Shown in pieces: positions 19,548 through 28,010 of a stretch of DNA of 64,000 nt; positions within the stretch are counted from its first letter, which is position 1; each line of letters begins with the position of its first letter. The stretch is from assembly GCA_900129675.1 (NCBI GenBank), contig FSRD01000001.1, positions 3,151,501-3,215,500 on the forward strand, read 5' to 3'. The translations under genes and the position numbers were made by a program. Under the pieces are notes generated by a model. It did not search any database and was not told the DNA's origin. It saw only the letters and a list, made by a program, of their open reading frames with translations. The DNA comes from Bradyrhizobium erythrophlei (GTDB lineage Bacteria; Pseudomonadota; Alphaproteobacteria; Rhizobiales; Xanthobacteraceae).

Positions 19548-20555
19548 ATGAGCGACCAGTCCAGTGCTTTGGAGGACGGCATGAAAATCTGTATCTACGG
19601 TGCCGGCGCGATCGGCGGCTATCTCGGTGTGCAGCTGGCTCAAGCGGGGGCAGATGTCAGCCTCGTTGCACGCGGTGCGCACCTGGCCGCAATGCGCGCC
19701 AATGGTCTCAAATTGCTGATCGGCGATGAGGAGCGCGTAGTGCATCCCCGTTGTACCGACAACCCAGCCGAGCTGGGGCCGCAGGATTTTGTGATCATTT
19801 GCCTGAAGGCGCACTCGATCACCGGTGTCATCGAGGCAATCCAGCCGCTGCTTGGCGCGCACACGCGCATCGTCACGGCAGTCAACGGGATTCCATACTG
19901 GTATTTCTACAAGCACGGCAATGAGTGCGAGGGATCGACGCTTGAAAGCATCGACCCGGGCGGACGGCAATGGCGGGAATTGGGTCCGGAGCGCGCCATC
20001 GGGTGCATCGTCTATCCCGCGACGGAGATCGAGGCGCCTGGCGTCATCCGTCACGTCTATGGCGATCGCTTTCCCCTCGGCGAAGCATCCGGCGAAAGAA
20101 GTGCGGATGTCGAACGGCTTGCGGCGATGTTCGTCAAGGCCGGACTGCAAGCGCCCATTCTCGATCGGATCCGCGACGAAATCTGGCTCAAGCTGTGGGG
20201 CAATGTCTGCTTCAATCCGATCAGCGCGCTGACGCACGCGACTCTGGACAAGATCTGCACGGATCCGGCAACCCGCGCCTTGTCGAAGGCCATGATGCTG
20301 GAAACCCAGTGCATCGCGGAGACATTTGGCGTCAAGTTCCGCGTCGACGTCGAGCGCCGGATCGAGGGCGCGCGCAAGGTCGGTGCGCACAAGACGTCGA
20401 TGCTGCAGGATCTTGAGCGCGGACGCCCGATGGAGATCGATCCGCTCGTCACCGTGGTTCAGGAAATGGGGCGTCTCACGCAGATTCCGACACCGGCGAT
20501 CGACGCAGTTCTGGCGCTCGTAACGCAACGCGCAAGAATCGCAGGGCTCTACTGA
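19548..20555 (+). CDS. PanE/ApbA-family reductase, candidate oxalyl-CoA reductase
   Basis: The 335-residue protein has the ketopantoate-reductase fold: MKICIYGAGAIGGYLGVQLAQAGADVSLVARG (NADP Rossmann site) and a C-terminal helical domain with DEIWLKLWGNVCFNPISALT. The best start may be the internal ATG at 19581. By sequence it would be called 2-dehydropantoate 2-reductase. In Methylobacterium extorquens, however, a PanE-family protein (PanE2) reduces oxalyl-CoA to glyoxylate. Here the gene follows oxc, frc, the antiporter and sucCD, and a complete glyoxylate-to-pyruvate operon lies nearby, so that function is the best contextual guess. The sequence alone does not prove substrate. Confidence 0.82.
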   Translation: MSDQSSALEDGMKICIYGAGAIGGYLGVQLAQAGADVSLVARGAHLAAMRANGLKLLIGDEERVVHPRCTDNPAELGPQDFVIICLKAHSITGVIEAIQPLLGAHTRIVTAVNGIPYWYFYKHGNECEGSTLESIDPGGRQWRELGPERAIGCIVYPATEIEAPGVIRHVYGDRFPLGEASGERSADVERLAAMFVKAGLQAPILDRIRDEIWLKLWGNVCFNPISALTHATLDKICTDPATRALSKAMMLETQCIAETFGVKFRVDVERRIEGARKVGAHKTSMLQDLERGRPMEIDPLVTVVQEMGRLTQIPTPAIDAVLALVTQRARIAGLY

Positions 20556-20570
20556 ACGCGGTTGTCACCC

Positions 20571-20596
20571 TGCGGCCGGCCCGCCGCCGGCGCAGT
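20571..20596. other. GC-rich hairpin between panE-like and FAH genes
   Basis: CTGCG-(G)-CCGG, a 7-base loop, then CCGG-CGCAG forms a nine-pair stem with one bulge. No T-tract follows, so it is not a standard intrinsic terminator. It could attenuate or protect the transcript. Confidence 0.3.
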
Positions 20597-20628
20597 AACC
20601 TTGCTCTTGAACTTCGGAGAGTTTCATC

Positions 20629-21402
20629 GTGACTTATTGGGTTCGCTTTCGACACAGCGACATGACCGGGTTTGGAACGATCTCGCAATCAGAGATCAGC
20701 GTCCATGACGGCGAGATGTTCGGTAACTCGCGGGCAAATGGCCAGCGCCTCGCTTTGTCCGATGTCGAACTGCTGGCTCCGACCGAGCCCTCGAAGATCA
20801 TCGCTCTTTGGAATAATTTTCATGCGCTTGCGGCAAAATTGAAGGTCACCGAGCCCGACGATCCGCTCTACCTTCTGAAAGCGCCGACGACATCAGCCGC
20901 GCCGAATGCGGTCGTGAATCGACCGGCGTCCTATGATGGCAAAGTCACATATGAGGGCGAACTCGGGATCGTCATCGGGCGCAGATGCAGCGGGGTATCG
21001 GTCGATCAGGCCAATGATTATATTTTCGGGTATACCTGCGTCAACGACATCACCGCTGCCGATATCATCGGCAAAGATGCCACGTTTGCGCAATGGGCTC
21101 GCGCCAAGGGCTTCGACAGCTTTTGCCCGTTTGGGCCTGTCATCGCATCCGGGATCGATCCGGCGAAGCTCGTTGTTCGGACGATCCTCAATGGCGAGGA
21201 GCGCCAGTCGTATCCGATTTCGGACATGATCTTCAGCGCACAGCAACTTGTCAGCAAGACCTCGCACGACATGACGTTGTTGCCGGGAGATCTGATCTGC
21301 TGCGGCACATCGCTGGGCGTCGGGTCAATGAAAGACCAGGTCAACAAGGTCACCATCGCGATCGACGGCATCGGCGAATTGGCCAACGAGTTCAGGCAAT
21401 GA
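20629..21402 (+). CDS. Fumarylacetoacetate hydrolase (FAH) family protein
   Basis: Cytoplasmic metal-dependent hydrolase or decarboxylase of small keto acids. The 257-residue protein starts with GTG at 20629 behind CGGAGAG. The FAH core is clear: YEGELGIVIGRRCSGVS carries the metal-binding glutamates, and FGYTCVNDITAAD carries the aspartate; LLPGDLICCGTSLGVG closes the active site. Family members include acylpyruvate hydrolases and oxaloacetate decarboxylases. It is the last gene of the oxalate island on this strand, 73 bp after the PanE-like gene. A role on oxaloacetate or a related C4 acid is possible but unproven. Confidence 0.85.
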   Translation: MTYWVRFRHSDMTGFGTISQSEISVHDGEMFGNSRANGQRLALSDVELLAPTEPSKIIALWNNFHALAAKLKVTEPDDPLYLLKAPTTSAAPNAVVNRPASYDGKVTYEGELGIVIGRRCSGVSVDQANDYIFGYTCVNDITAADIIGKDATFAQWARAKGFDSFCPFGPVIASGIDPAKLVVRTILNGEERQSYPISDMIFSAQQLVSKTSHDMTLLPGDLICCGTSLGVGSMKDQVNKVTIAIDGIGELANEFRQ

Positions 21403-21430
21403 CCCGGACCCGTTCGTCAATCGCTGCCGC

Positions 21431-21685
21431 GTGCAGGCGAATTTTCGAAGGTCAAATGCGCGGCGCGTAACAGCATGGGGGCGTCTTTTGACGGGGAATA
21501 CGAACCCAAAATCCGACTGGGAGACAAAGGCCGATCGGGCCATAGAAATGGCGCGTAGCATGCCGCCTGGACCGGCCCGGCACGATGCGATGAAGAAAGC
21601 TGGCTTGTTGCGCTGGTTGGCTGCGTTGATGCAGGAAATAAAACGGCGGGAAGCGCCGGTTCGCGCGAAGAAGCCAAGGAAGTGA
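21431..21685 (+). CDS. Small basic protein of a rhizobial MPPGPA-type family
   Basis: Up to 84 residues from a GTG at 21431. The C-terminal half is the informative part: KADRAIEMARSMPPGPAR followed by DAMKKAGLLRW and a lysine-rich tail. From memory, short proteins with a MARSMPPGPAR...ALKKAGLL pattern are common in Bradyrhizobium and are of unknown function. The first 25 or so residues look non-native, so the true start may be further inside. The stop is 77 bp before the convergent end of the ModE-like regulator gene. Confidence 0.5.
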   Translation: MQANFRRSNARRVTAWGRLLTGNTNPKSDWETKADRAIEMARSMPPGPARHDAMKKAGLLRWLAALMQEIKRREAPVRAKKPRK

Positions 21686-21761
21686 CCGGCGGTTAGATCC
21701 AGCGAAGCTTGCAGAATGAGTTCCGCCTTGAGCGGGCAACATTTCGAGTGCGGGCGTTGCA

Positions 21762-22877
21762 TCACCTTGGCAGATTTCGCTTCCGGGATGTGACAGGCTT
21801 TGGGTATAGGCTGTCCAGGAATTGCCGGACGGTGCTGACCGATCCGGTATTGACTGCCGCATAGCCGGGCAGGCGGGCGACGGCCTCGTGGAACGTGCTG
21901 CCCTTCATGACTTCAAGCAAGCGCTGCATCGGCTCCGTTTCAAGAAACGAGCGACGGCAGACGAAAAAATAGTCTTCCGTCAGAAGCCGGATGAAATCGA
22001 GCCCAAATTGCCGCGCTGCGGCTTCGACGCCAAAACTGACATCGGCCATGTCGCTGGCTACATAGGCGGCGACGGCGGCATGGGTAAATTCGATCTGCTG
22101 CGATCCGTTGATTCCGGCTTCGTCGATCTTGTGCAGCGCCAGCAGCTGGTCGAATAGCAGCCGCGTTCCGGAATCATGGTCGCGATTGACGAAACGCGCC
22201 TTTCGCTCGGCAAGGTCCTTGAGTGACGTGATCGCGAGCGGATTGCCGCGCTTGACCATCAATCCCATCTCGCGGGTCACGAAACTGATGACGCGATATT
22301 CGAGCGGATCGAGCCATTCTTCGCAGGCGTCGATGCTTTGCTGGCGCAATTCGCCGCGCGGCAAGTGAACCCCCGAGAGATCGCAGGCGCCCTGCGCAAG
22401 CGACAGCAGTGAATTCTGATTGCTCACATAGCGCAGATCGATGCCGATCCCCGGCGTCTGGTCGAGGAGTTCGCGCAGTTTGGCAACGGCAAAACCGTGA
22501 CTGGCGTGAACGCGAATGACGGACGGCCCATAACGCAGAAAAGGTTTGATTTCGGTCGCCAGTTCCTGCGAAAGATTTTCGAGCTGCGGACCGAGGCGCG
22601 CCTGCATACGCTGTCCCGCCCAGACCAGCTTTTCCCCAAACGGTGTGAGCGCAGTGCCTTTGCCGCGATGGCTCTCGACCAGCGGCACACCGAAAAATTC
22701 CGACCATTGCTCGAGCAGATTCCAGACGTGCCGATAAGAAAGCTCGGCGTGCTTCGCTGCGCTGGCGAGCTTTCCGGTTTGCCGGATATCGTTGAGGATT
22801 CCGAGCATGACCACAGCGGTCTGCGGGCTGTCGTCCTTGTGAAAGCGCCAGATGGTTTCGATCTCGATATGTAGCAT
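21762..22877 (-). CDS. ModE-type HTH regulator with periplasmic-binding-protein-like domain
   Basis: The 371-residue protein joins an N-terminal ModE/LysR-like winged helix (residues about 25-90: TGKLASAAKHAELSYRHVWN, GKGTALTPFGEKL) to a PBP-like ligand domain (about 120-350: VIRVHASHGFAVAKLRELL, DLSGVHLPRG, RKARFVNRDHDSGTRLLFD, GVEAAARQFGLDFI). Proteins of this design sense oxyanions or small ligands and often control neighbouring molybdenum or formate genes. It diverges from an aldehyde dehydrogenase gene, with a 20-bp palindrome between them that is a likely binding site. Ligand unknown. Confidence 0.85.
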   Translation of the reverse strand: MLHIEIETIWRFHKDDSPQTAVVMLGILNDIRQTGKLASAAKHAELSYRHVWNLLEQWSEFFGVPLVESHRGKGTALTPFGEKLVWAGQRMQARLGPQLENLSQELATEIKPFLRYGPSVIRVHASHGFAVAKLRELLDQTPGIGIDLRYVSNQNSLLSLAQGACDLSGVHLPRGELRQQSIDACEEWLDPLEYRVISFVTREMGLMVKRGNPLAITSLKDLAERKARFVNRDHDSGTRLLFDQLLALHKIDEAGINGSQQIEFTHAAVAAYVASDMADVSFGVEAAARQFGLDFIRLLTEDYFFVCRRSFLETEPMQRLLEVMKGSTFHEAVARLPGYAAVNTGSVSTVRQFLDSLYPKPVTSRKRNLPR

Positions 22878-22892
22878 CGGTCATCCCCAAGG

Positions 22893-22912
22893 ATATGAAG
22901 TGAACTTCATAT
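22893..22912. promoter_or_regulatory. 20-bp palindrome between ModE-like regulator and aldehyde dehydrogenase
   Basis: ATATGAAGT-GA-ACTTCATAT has perfect 9-bp arms around a 2-bp centre. It lies 16 bp upstream of the regulator start and 93 bp upstream of the dehydrogenase start. The placement suits an autoregulated divergent operator for the adjacent ModE-like protein. Confidence 0.6.
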
Positions 22913-23004
22913 TCGCGTGAAGCATCAGCAAGCATAGGCAGATCATATCATATTTACAGCAGCATGTTTTGTCCTCATTTTGGTGCACAATCACCGGAGG
23001 AAAT

Positions 23005-24495
23005 ATGATGTCGATTGCATATGACTATTCCCGTCAGACGACACCCTCAGTTTCGGCCTCCAGACCCAAACTGTTGCTGATTGACGGGCAACACGTCCGG
23101 TCAGCCTCCGGGCGTACGTTCAAGACCCTGAATCCGGCCACCGAGCAGGTGATCGCGACCGTGGCGGAAGGCAACGAGGTCGACGTCGATCGGGCCGTCG
23201 CTGCCGCGCGCCGTGCCTTCGAAGGTCCCTGGCGCACGATGCGCGCAGCCGAGCGCGGCCATATCCTGCTCAGGCTTGTGGACCTGATGAAAAAGCATGC
23301 GAACGAAATCGCCGCGCTGGAAAGTCTTGATGCCGGCAAGCCGATCTCGGGTGTGCTGCGCCAGGACCTGCCGGCCGCCATCGACACGCTGACCTACTAC
23401 GCGGGCTGGGCGGACAAGATCAGCGGCGAAGTCGTCTCGACGCGGGACGACGCGCTGACTTACACGGTCCGTGAGCCCGTCGGCGTGGTTGCGGTGATCG
23501 TACCATGGAATTTCCCGCTGATGATCGGGATGTGGAAGCTGGCGCCGGCTTTGGCCTGCGGCTGCACGATTGTCATGAAACCTGCCGAGTTGACCTCGCT
23601 GTCGGCGCTGCGCATCGGTGAATTGGCGCTCGAAGCAGGTCTGCCGCCGGGCGTGCTCAATATCGTCACTGGACCCGGCCGGGTCGTCGGCGACGCTCTC
23701 GTCAATCATCCTGACGTGGATAAGGTTACCTTCACGGGATCGCCGGGGGTAGGACGCGGAATTCTGCGCGGCGCGGCGGGTAACTTCAAGCGCGTTTCAC
23801 TCGAGCTTGGCGGCAAATCCGCCAATGTCATCTTTGACGACGCCGACATTGAGGCCGCGACCAAGGCCGCTGCGTCAGGAATCTTCTTCAATGCTGGGCA
23901 AGTATGCTCGGCAGGCTCGCGCGTGCTTGCGCACGAGAAGGTTTACGACGAGGTCGTCGAACGGCTGACGCAACGCGCGAAGGCGATCCGGATCGGCGAT
24001 CCGGCAGATCGTGCCACAGCGCTTGGCCCGGTAATCTCCGAGAAGCAAATGAAGAGCGTTCTCGATTACGTGGATATCGGCGAGAAGGAGGGCGCCGTGT
24101 TGACGACCGGCGGCAGGCGTGTCGGCGACCGCGGCTACTTCATCAGCCCCGCGGTGTTCGCCGACGTCGAGCACGAGATGCGGATCTCGCAGGAGGAAAT
24201 CTTCGGTCCCGTGGTGACTGTCATCAAGTTCCGCGACGAGGCCGAGGCGCTGCGCATTGCCAATGGTACTGCCTACAGCCTGGCGGCTGGGGTATGGAGC
24301 CGCGACATCGGGCGCGTGCAGCGTTTCGCGAAGAAGGCGAACGCCGGCACCGTCTGGATCAATACCTATGGCTACACCGATGTGCGGTTGCCATGGGGCG
24401 GCGTGCGCGATTCTGGCTTCGGCCGCGAACACGGCTCGGCGGCGATCGAGAATTTCACTGAGCCCAAGGCGGTGTGGATGAATTTGAATAGCTGA
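23005..24495 (+). CDS. Aldehyde dehydrogenase (NAD(P)-dependent)
   Basis: Oxidises an aldehyde to the acid in the cytoplasm. From the ATG at 23005, just after a strong GGAGG, the protein is 496 residues. The family landmarks are complete: VIVPWNFPLMIGMWKLAPAL, VMKPAELTSLSAL, FTGSPGVGRGI, the catalytic glutamate in LELGGKSANVIF, the catalytic cysteine in FFNAGQVCSAGSRV, and EEIFGPVV. It resembles betaine-aldehyde or phenylacetaldehyde dehydrogenases; the substrate cannot be read off. Divergent from the ModE-like regulator. A group II intron relic begins 32 bp after its stop codon. Confidence 0.92.
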   Translation: MMSIAYDYSRQTTPSVSASRPKLLLIDGQHVRSASGRTFKTLNPATEQVIATVAEGNEVDVDRAVAAARRAFEGPWRTMRAAERGHILLRLVDLMKKHANEIAALESLDAGKPISGVLRQDLPAAIDTLTYYAGWADKISGEVVSTRDDALTYTVREPVGVVAVIVPWNFPLMIGMWKLAPALACGCTIVMKPAELTSLSALRIGELALEAGLPPGVLNIVTGPGRVVGDALVNHPDVDKVTFTGSPGVGRGILRGAAGNFKRVSLELGGKSANVIFDDADIEAATKAAASGIFFNAGQVCSAGSRVLAHEKVYDEVVERLTQRAKAIRIGDPADRATALGPVISEKQMKSVLDYVDIGEKEGAVLTTGGRRVGDRGYFISPAVFADVEHEMRISQEEIFGPVVTVIKFRDEAEALRIANGTAYSLAAGVWSRDIGRVQRFAKKANAGTVWINTYGYTDVRLPWGGVRDSGFGREHGSAAIENFTEPKAVWMNLNS

Positions 24496-24527
24496 TGCCA
24501 GGGCGGGCCTATGCAATATCATTAAAG

Positions 24528-24599
24528 GAGCCGGATGCAGGAAAGCCTGCAAGTCCGGCTCTGTGAGGGGGCGTCGAGCGATCGACGCCTCTACTCGAC
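24528..24599 (+). mobile_element. Group II intron 3' relic (domains V and VI)
   Basis: Positions 24528-24561 form a 34-nt domain V: GAGCCGGA pairs with TCCGGCTC, TGCAGG pairs with CCTGCA, the loop is AAAG, a two-base AG bulge lies on the 3' strand, and the AGC catalytic triad is in place. A linker TGTGAGG leads to a domain VI hairpin, GGCGTCGA-GCGA-TCGACGCC, at 24570-24589 with a GNRA loop, then a probable bulged branch-point A at 24593 and the end CTCGAC. Only 32 bp separate domain V from the aldehyde dehydrogenase stop, so domains I-IV and the intron-encoded reverse transcriptase are absent. This is a truncated relic, not an active element. Confidence 0.8.
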
Positions 24600-25150
24600 C
24601 CTGCCGTCGCCGTTGACTGGCCTCAACCTTGGTCGCTATCCAGATCGACCGGTCCCCCGGATCGTGTTTCTTCATGGCGATGGCAATATGCCGCAGCATG
24701 GCGTCGACAAGAAAAGAGGGCGTTGTCTGCCTGATCTTCGGCAGACCGGGTTTGGGTGGTCACGCTGAAACCCGATGCCGATCAATGCGGCCCGCTTTCC
24801 CAAGCTTCTCGGTAACCCTTTGAAATCCTTTGATTCACCGATTCCGCTAGGGAACGCCAAATTGCAACTACTCCGAACAAAACCGCGAGCCGATGACGGC
24901 AAGGATGCCATTTCCGTGGGTGGCATGCGGGCAAGAGTGGTGCGCTTGCTGGCCGGCCTCCTTCACACGGGCCAGGCTGACTAGGCGCGGAAGCGATCGG
25001 CCGGTGCGGCCCTGACTCCAAGAATTCGGAACAGCTTCGTTCCTCAGTCCCGGGCGAGGGAGTTTCGCGCACCCGCGTCCACCGCCCTGACGCATTATCC
25101 CGATCACGATTCCGGCGGCAGGCGTCCCTCATTTCGGCTATGCTCAAGCC
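24600..25150. other. Non-coding stretch after the intron relic
   Basis: No convincing gene is seen. On the minus strand a short reading frame (24600-24770) contains MLRHIAIAMKKHDPGDRSIW, which might be a fragment of the gene or element into which the intron had inserted. It is not recognised. The rest, up to the UPF0182 start, lacks ribosome sites or conserved segments. Confidence 0.4.
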
Positions 25151-27937
25151 ATGACGATCGGGATTACCGGACCCGAACGGAAAGCACCAAGACAAAGCGC
25201 CTTGGTCGGGGTCATCATTGCGGCCGTTGCCGGTGGGATTTGCCTGATCCTGCTTGGGCTCGCGAGCGACTTCCTGGTTGACTGGTTGTGGTTTTCGTCG
25301 ATCGGTTATCTGCAGGTTTTCTGGACAACAATCGGCGCTAAAGTCGTCGTCCTGATTGCGGTCTGGATCGGGACTGCTGTCGTCCTTTGGTTGAACGGAT
25401 GGCTTGCGCGGCGTTTTGCCCGACGGCGGCCGACGCAATCCGTCGCCGCCTTCGTGTCCAGTCTTTCGGGCAATGTGCCGCCGCCCGACCTGTTCTCGGT
25501 CTTGCGCGATCGGCTGCCATGGTCCTGGATTATGGCGGGCGGCGCAGGTTTGCTCGCTCTGCTGGTTGCCTCCGCAGAAGTCGGTAATTGGGGCGTCATC
25601 CTGCGATTCTTCTATCACGTCCCCTATGGTGCAGACGACCCGCTCTTCAACAAGGACATCAGTTTCTATCTCTTCGTACTACCGGCCTATATCCTCATCA
25701 AGAACTGGATGCTGCTCACACTCGTTCTGAGCGCGCTGTTTGCCGCAACGATCTACTGGGTGCATGGCGACATTGAATATGACATTCATCGACAATCGGT
25801 GTCGCCGACGGTAATTGCGCACGGCTCGGCGTTACTCGGTCTCCTTTTCCTGGTGAAGGCCTGGTCCTACGGTCTTGATCGTTATCTGCTGCTCTATGGC
25901 GACAACGGCGTTGTCGTCGGCGCAAGCTACACCGATGTCCATGTCGGGCTGCCGGCCCTGTGGCTAATGATCGGGCTGTCGGTCATTGCGGCGCTGACTG
26001 CGTTGGCAAACCTTGGGATGAGGACCTACCGGCTTCCTGCCGCTGCGGTCATGCTCGTCGTGATCGGCTCGTTCGTGCTGTCCGGCGTAGCTCCCGCGTT
26101 GTTCCGGCGGGTGTTCGTCAAACCAAGCGAGTTGCAGCTGGAGAAGCCCTACATCGAACGCAACATCGCCGCGACCCGGCAGGCATACAATCTCGATCGG
26201 ATCGCGGCCAAGCCGTTTGCTGCCGAACAGAAGCTTACTTCCAGGATGCTCGACGCCAACAAGGCGACAATCGATAATATCAGGCTCTGGGACTGGCTGC
26301 CTCTGTCGGATACCTACGCGCAGCTGCAGGAGATCCGCACTTACTACAAATTCCATGATCTTGACGTTGATCGCTACTGGCTCAATGGCTCCTACCAAAG
26401 CGTAATGCTCTCGGCTCGCGAATTGCGGCCCTCCTTGCTGCCGCCGAATGCCCAGACCTGGGTCAACCGCCACGTGCTGTTCACGCACGGCAACGGGGCG
26501 GTGATGAGCCCGGTCACGCGCAAGAGCGGCGAAGGGCTGCCATTCTTCTATCTGCGCGACATTCCTCCGGTTGCGGACGGAGGCCCCCAGATCCATGAAC
26601 CGCGCATCTACTACGGCGAGGAGCCCGACAACTACGTTATCGTCAAGGGAAGTACGGCTGAGTTCGACTATCCGAAAGGGAAAGACAATGTCTACGCGGC
26701 TTATGACGGCACCGGTGGCATTCCGATAGGATCGATGCTGTGGAGGGGCCTGTTTGCCTTTTACTTCAACGATCCGAACCTGGTTCTCTCAAGCTATATC
26801 ACCAGCGACAGCCGAATCATGATCCGGCGTAATATCGAGGAACGGATACGAACGATTGCTCCGTTCCTCAGGCTCGATCACGATCCTTATCTGGTCATCG
26901 GCAACGGGCGGATGTTCTGGATGCAGGACGCCTATACGGTGAGTTCCTATTTCCCTTCTGCGCAGCCTGCGCAAGACATGGATATCAACTACATTCGCAA
27001 TTCAGTGAAGGTGATCGTCGATGCCTATAACGGAACCGTCGACTTTTATCTGATGGACACCGGCGACCCCGTCGCCGGGACCTACCAGCGCATCTTTCCG
27101 AACTTGTTCAAGCCGTTTTCCGCCATGCCGGCCGAGCTGCAGAAGCACATTCGCTATCCGGAAGACCTGTTCCTGATTCAGGCGCGGCTCTATCAGAGCT
27201 ACCACATGGAGGACGCCGACGTTTTCTATAACCGTGAGGATCTCTGGCAATTCCCGCGCCAGCCGGGCGGCGACGGCATCGCAACGATGGCCCCGTATTA
27301 CATCATCATGCGGCTGCCCGGGGAACCGCAGGCCGAGTTCTTCCTCATGCTCCCCATGGTGCCGAGCCGCCGCGACAATATGATCGCGTGGCTCGCTGCG
27401 CGTTGTGACGCGCCCGACTACGGCAAGCTGATTGTCTACGAGTTCCCCAAGGAGAGGCTCGTCTACGGGCCGTTCCAGATTGAGGCGCGGATCAATCAGA
27501 ATACCGAGATATCGCAACAACTCACGCTGTGGAACCAGATGGGCTCGCGGGTGATACGCGGCGCAAACCTGCTCGTGATCCCGATCGAGAACTCGATCCT
27601 CTATGTGACGCCGCTCTATATGCGAGCGGAGCAGGGACACCTGCCGGAGCTGAAACGCGTGATCGCAGCCGACGGTGAACATGTGGTGATGAGGGAGACG
27701 CTCGCCGAGGCCCTGTCAGCGCTGTTCGTGGAACGCGGCGCTGCACCGGCAGTTTCAAACACCACGGAGGGGATCCCCGTGACAGGCCAAGAGGCAAGTC
27801 GAGCGCGGGAGGTGCTTGATCGCTACAATCAAGCGGTGGAGCGATTGAAGTCCGGAGATTGGAAAGGCTTCGGCGCGCAGTTCGATGCAATGCGCAAGCC
27901 CCTGGAGGAGATGAACCGTCAATCCACCGGCCACTAG
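25151..27937 (+). CDS. UPF0182 family membrane protein
   Basis: A 928-residue protein of a widespread family without an assigned function. The N-terminal third holds about seven hydrophobic segments, starting near residue 18 (ALVGVIIAAVAGGICLILL) and continuing to about 310. The remainder is a large, probably extracytoplasmic domain with family segments such as NIRLWDWLPLSDTYAQLQE, YYKFHDLDVDRY, YGEEPDNYVIV, DPYLVIGNGRMFWMQDAYT and FYNREDLWQFP. Length and order are normal. The next gene converges from the other side with 73 bp between stops. Role in envelope function is a guess only. Confidence 0.92.
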   Translation: MTIGITGPERKAPRQSALVGVIIAAVAGGICLILLGLASDFLVDWLWFSSIGYLQVFWTTIGAKVVVLIAVWIGTAVVLWLNGWLARRFARRRPTQSVAAFVSSLSGNVPPPDLFSVLRDRLPWSWIMAGGAGLLALLVASAEVGNWGVILRFFYHVPYGADDPLFNKDISFYLFVLPAYILIKNWMLLTLVLSALFAATIYWVHGDIEYDIHRQSVSPTVIAHGSALLGLLFLVKAWSYGLDRYLLLYGDNGVVVGASYTDVHVGLPALWLMIGLSVIAALTALANLGMRTYRLPAAAVMLVVIGSFVLSGVAPALFRRVFVKPSELQLEKPYIERNIAATRQAYNLDRIAAKPFAAEQKLTSRMLDANKATIDNIRLWDWLPLSDTYAQLQEIRTYYKFHDLDVDRYWLNGSYQSVMLSARELRPSLLPPNAQTWVNRHVLFTHGNGAVMSPVTRKSGEGLPFFYLRDIPPVADGGPQIHEPRIYYGEEPDNYVIVKGSTAEFDYPKGKDNVYAAYDGTGGIPIGSMLWRGLFAFYFNDPNLVLSSYITSDSRIMIRRNIEERIRTIAPFLRLDHDPYLVIGNGRMFWMQDAYTVSSYFPSAQPAQDMDINYIRNSVKVIVDAYNGTVDFYLMDTGDPVAGTYQRIFPNLFKPFSAMPAELQKHIRYPEDLFLIQARLYQSYHMEDADVFYNREDLWQFPRQPGGDGIATMAPYYIIMRLPGEPQAEFFLMLPMVPSRRDNMIAWLAARCDAPDYGKLIVYEFPKERLVYGPFQIEARINQNTEISQQLTLWNQMGSRVIRGANLLVIPIENSILYVTPLYMRAEQGHLPELKRVIAADGEHVVMRETLAEALSALFVERGAAPAVSNTTEGIPVTGQEASRAREVLDRYNQAVERLKSGDWKGFGAQFDAMRKPLEEMNRQSTGH

Positions 27938-28010
27938 TCCGATGCCCCTGAATCTGCGGTCTGGCATTATCTCCGACCCGCCGGCCAACCACCATACGCG
28001 CCGGTCTGTA

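Noticed and set aside
24528..24561. Reading the hairpin after the aldehyde dehydrogenase as a terminator
   Set aside because: No T-run follows, while the 34-nt length, AGC triad and two-base bulge match group II intron domain V.
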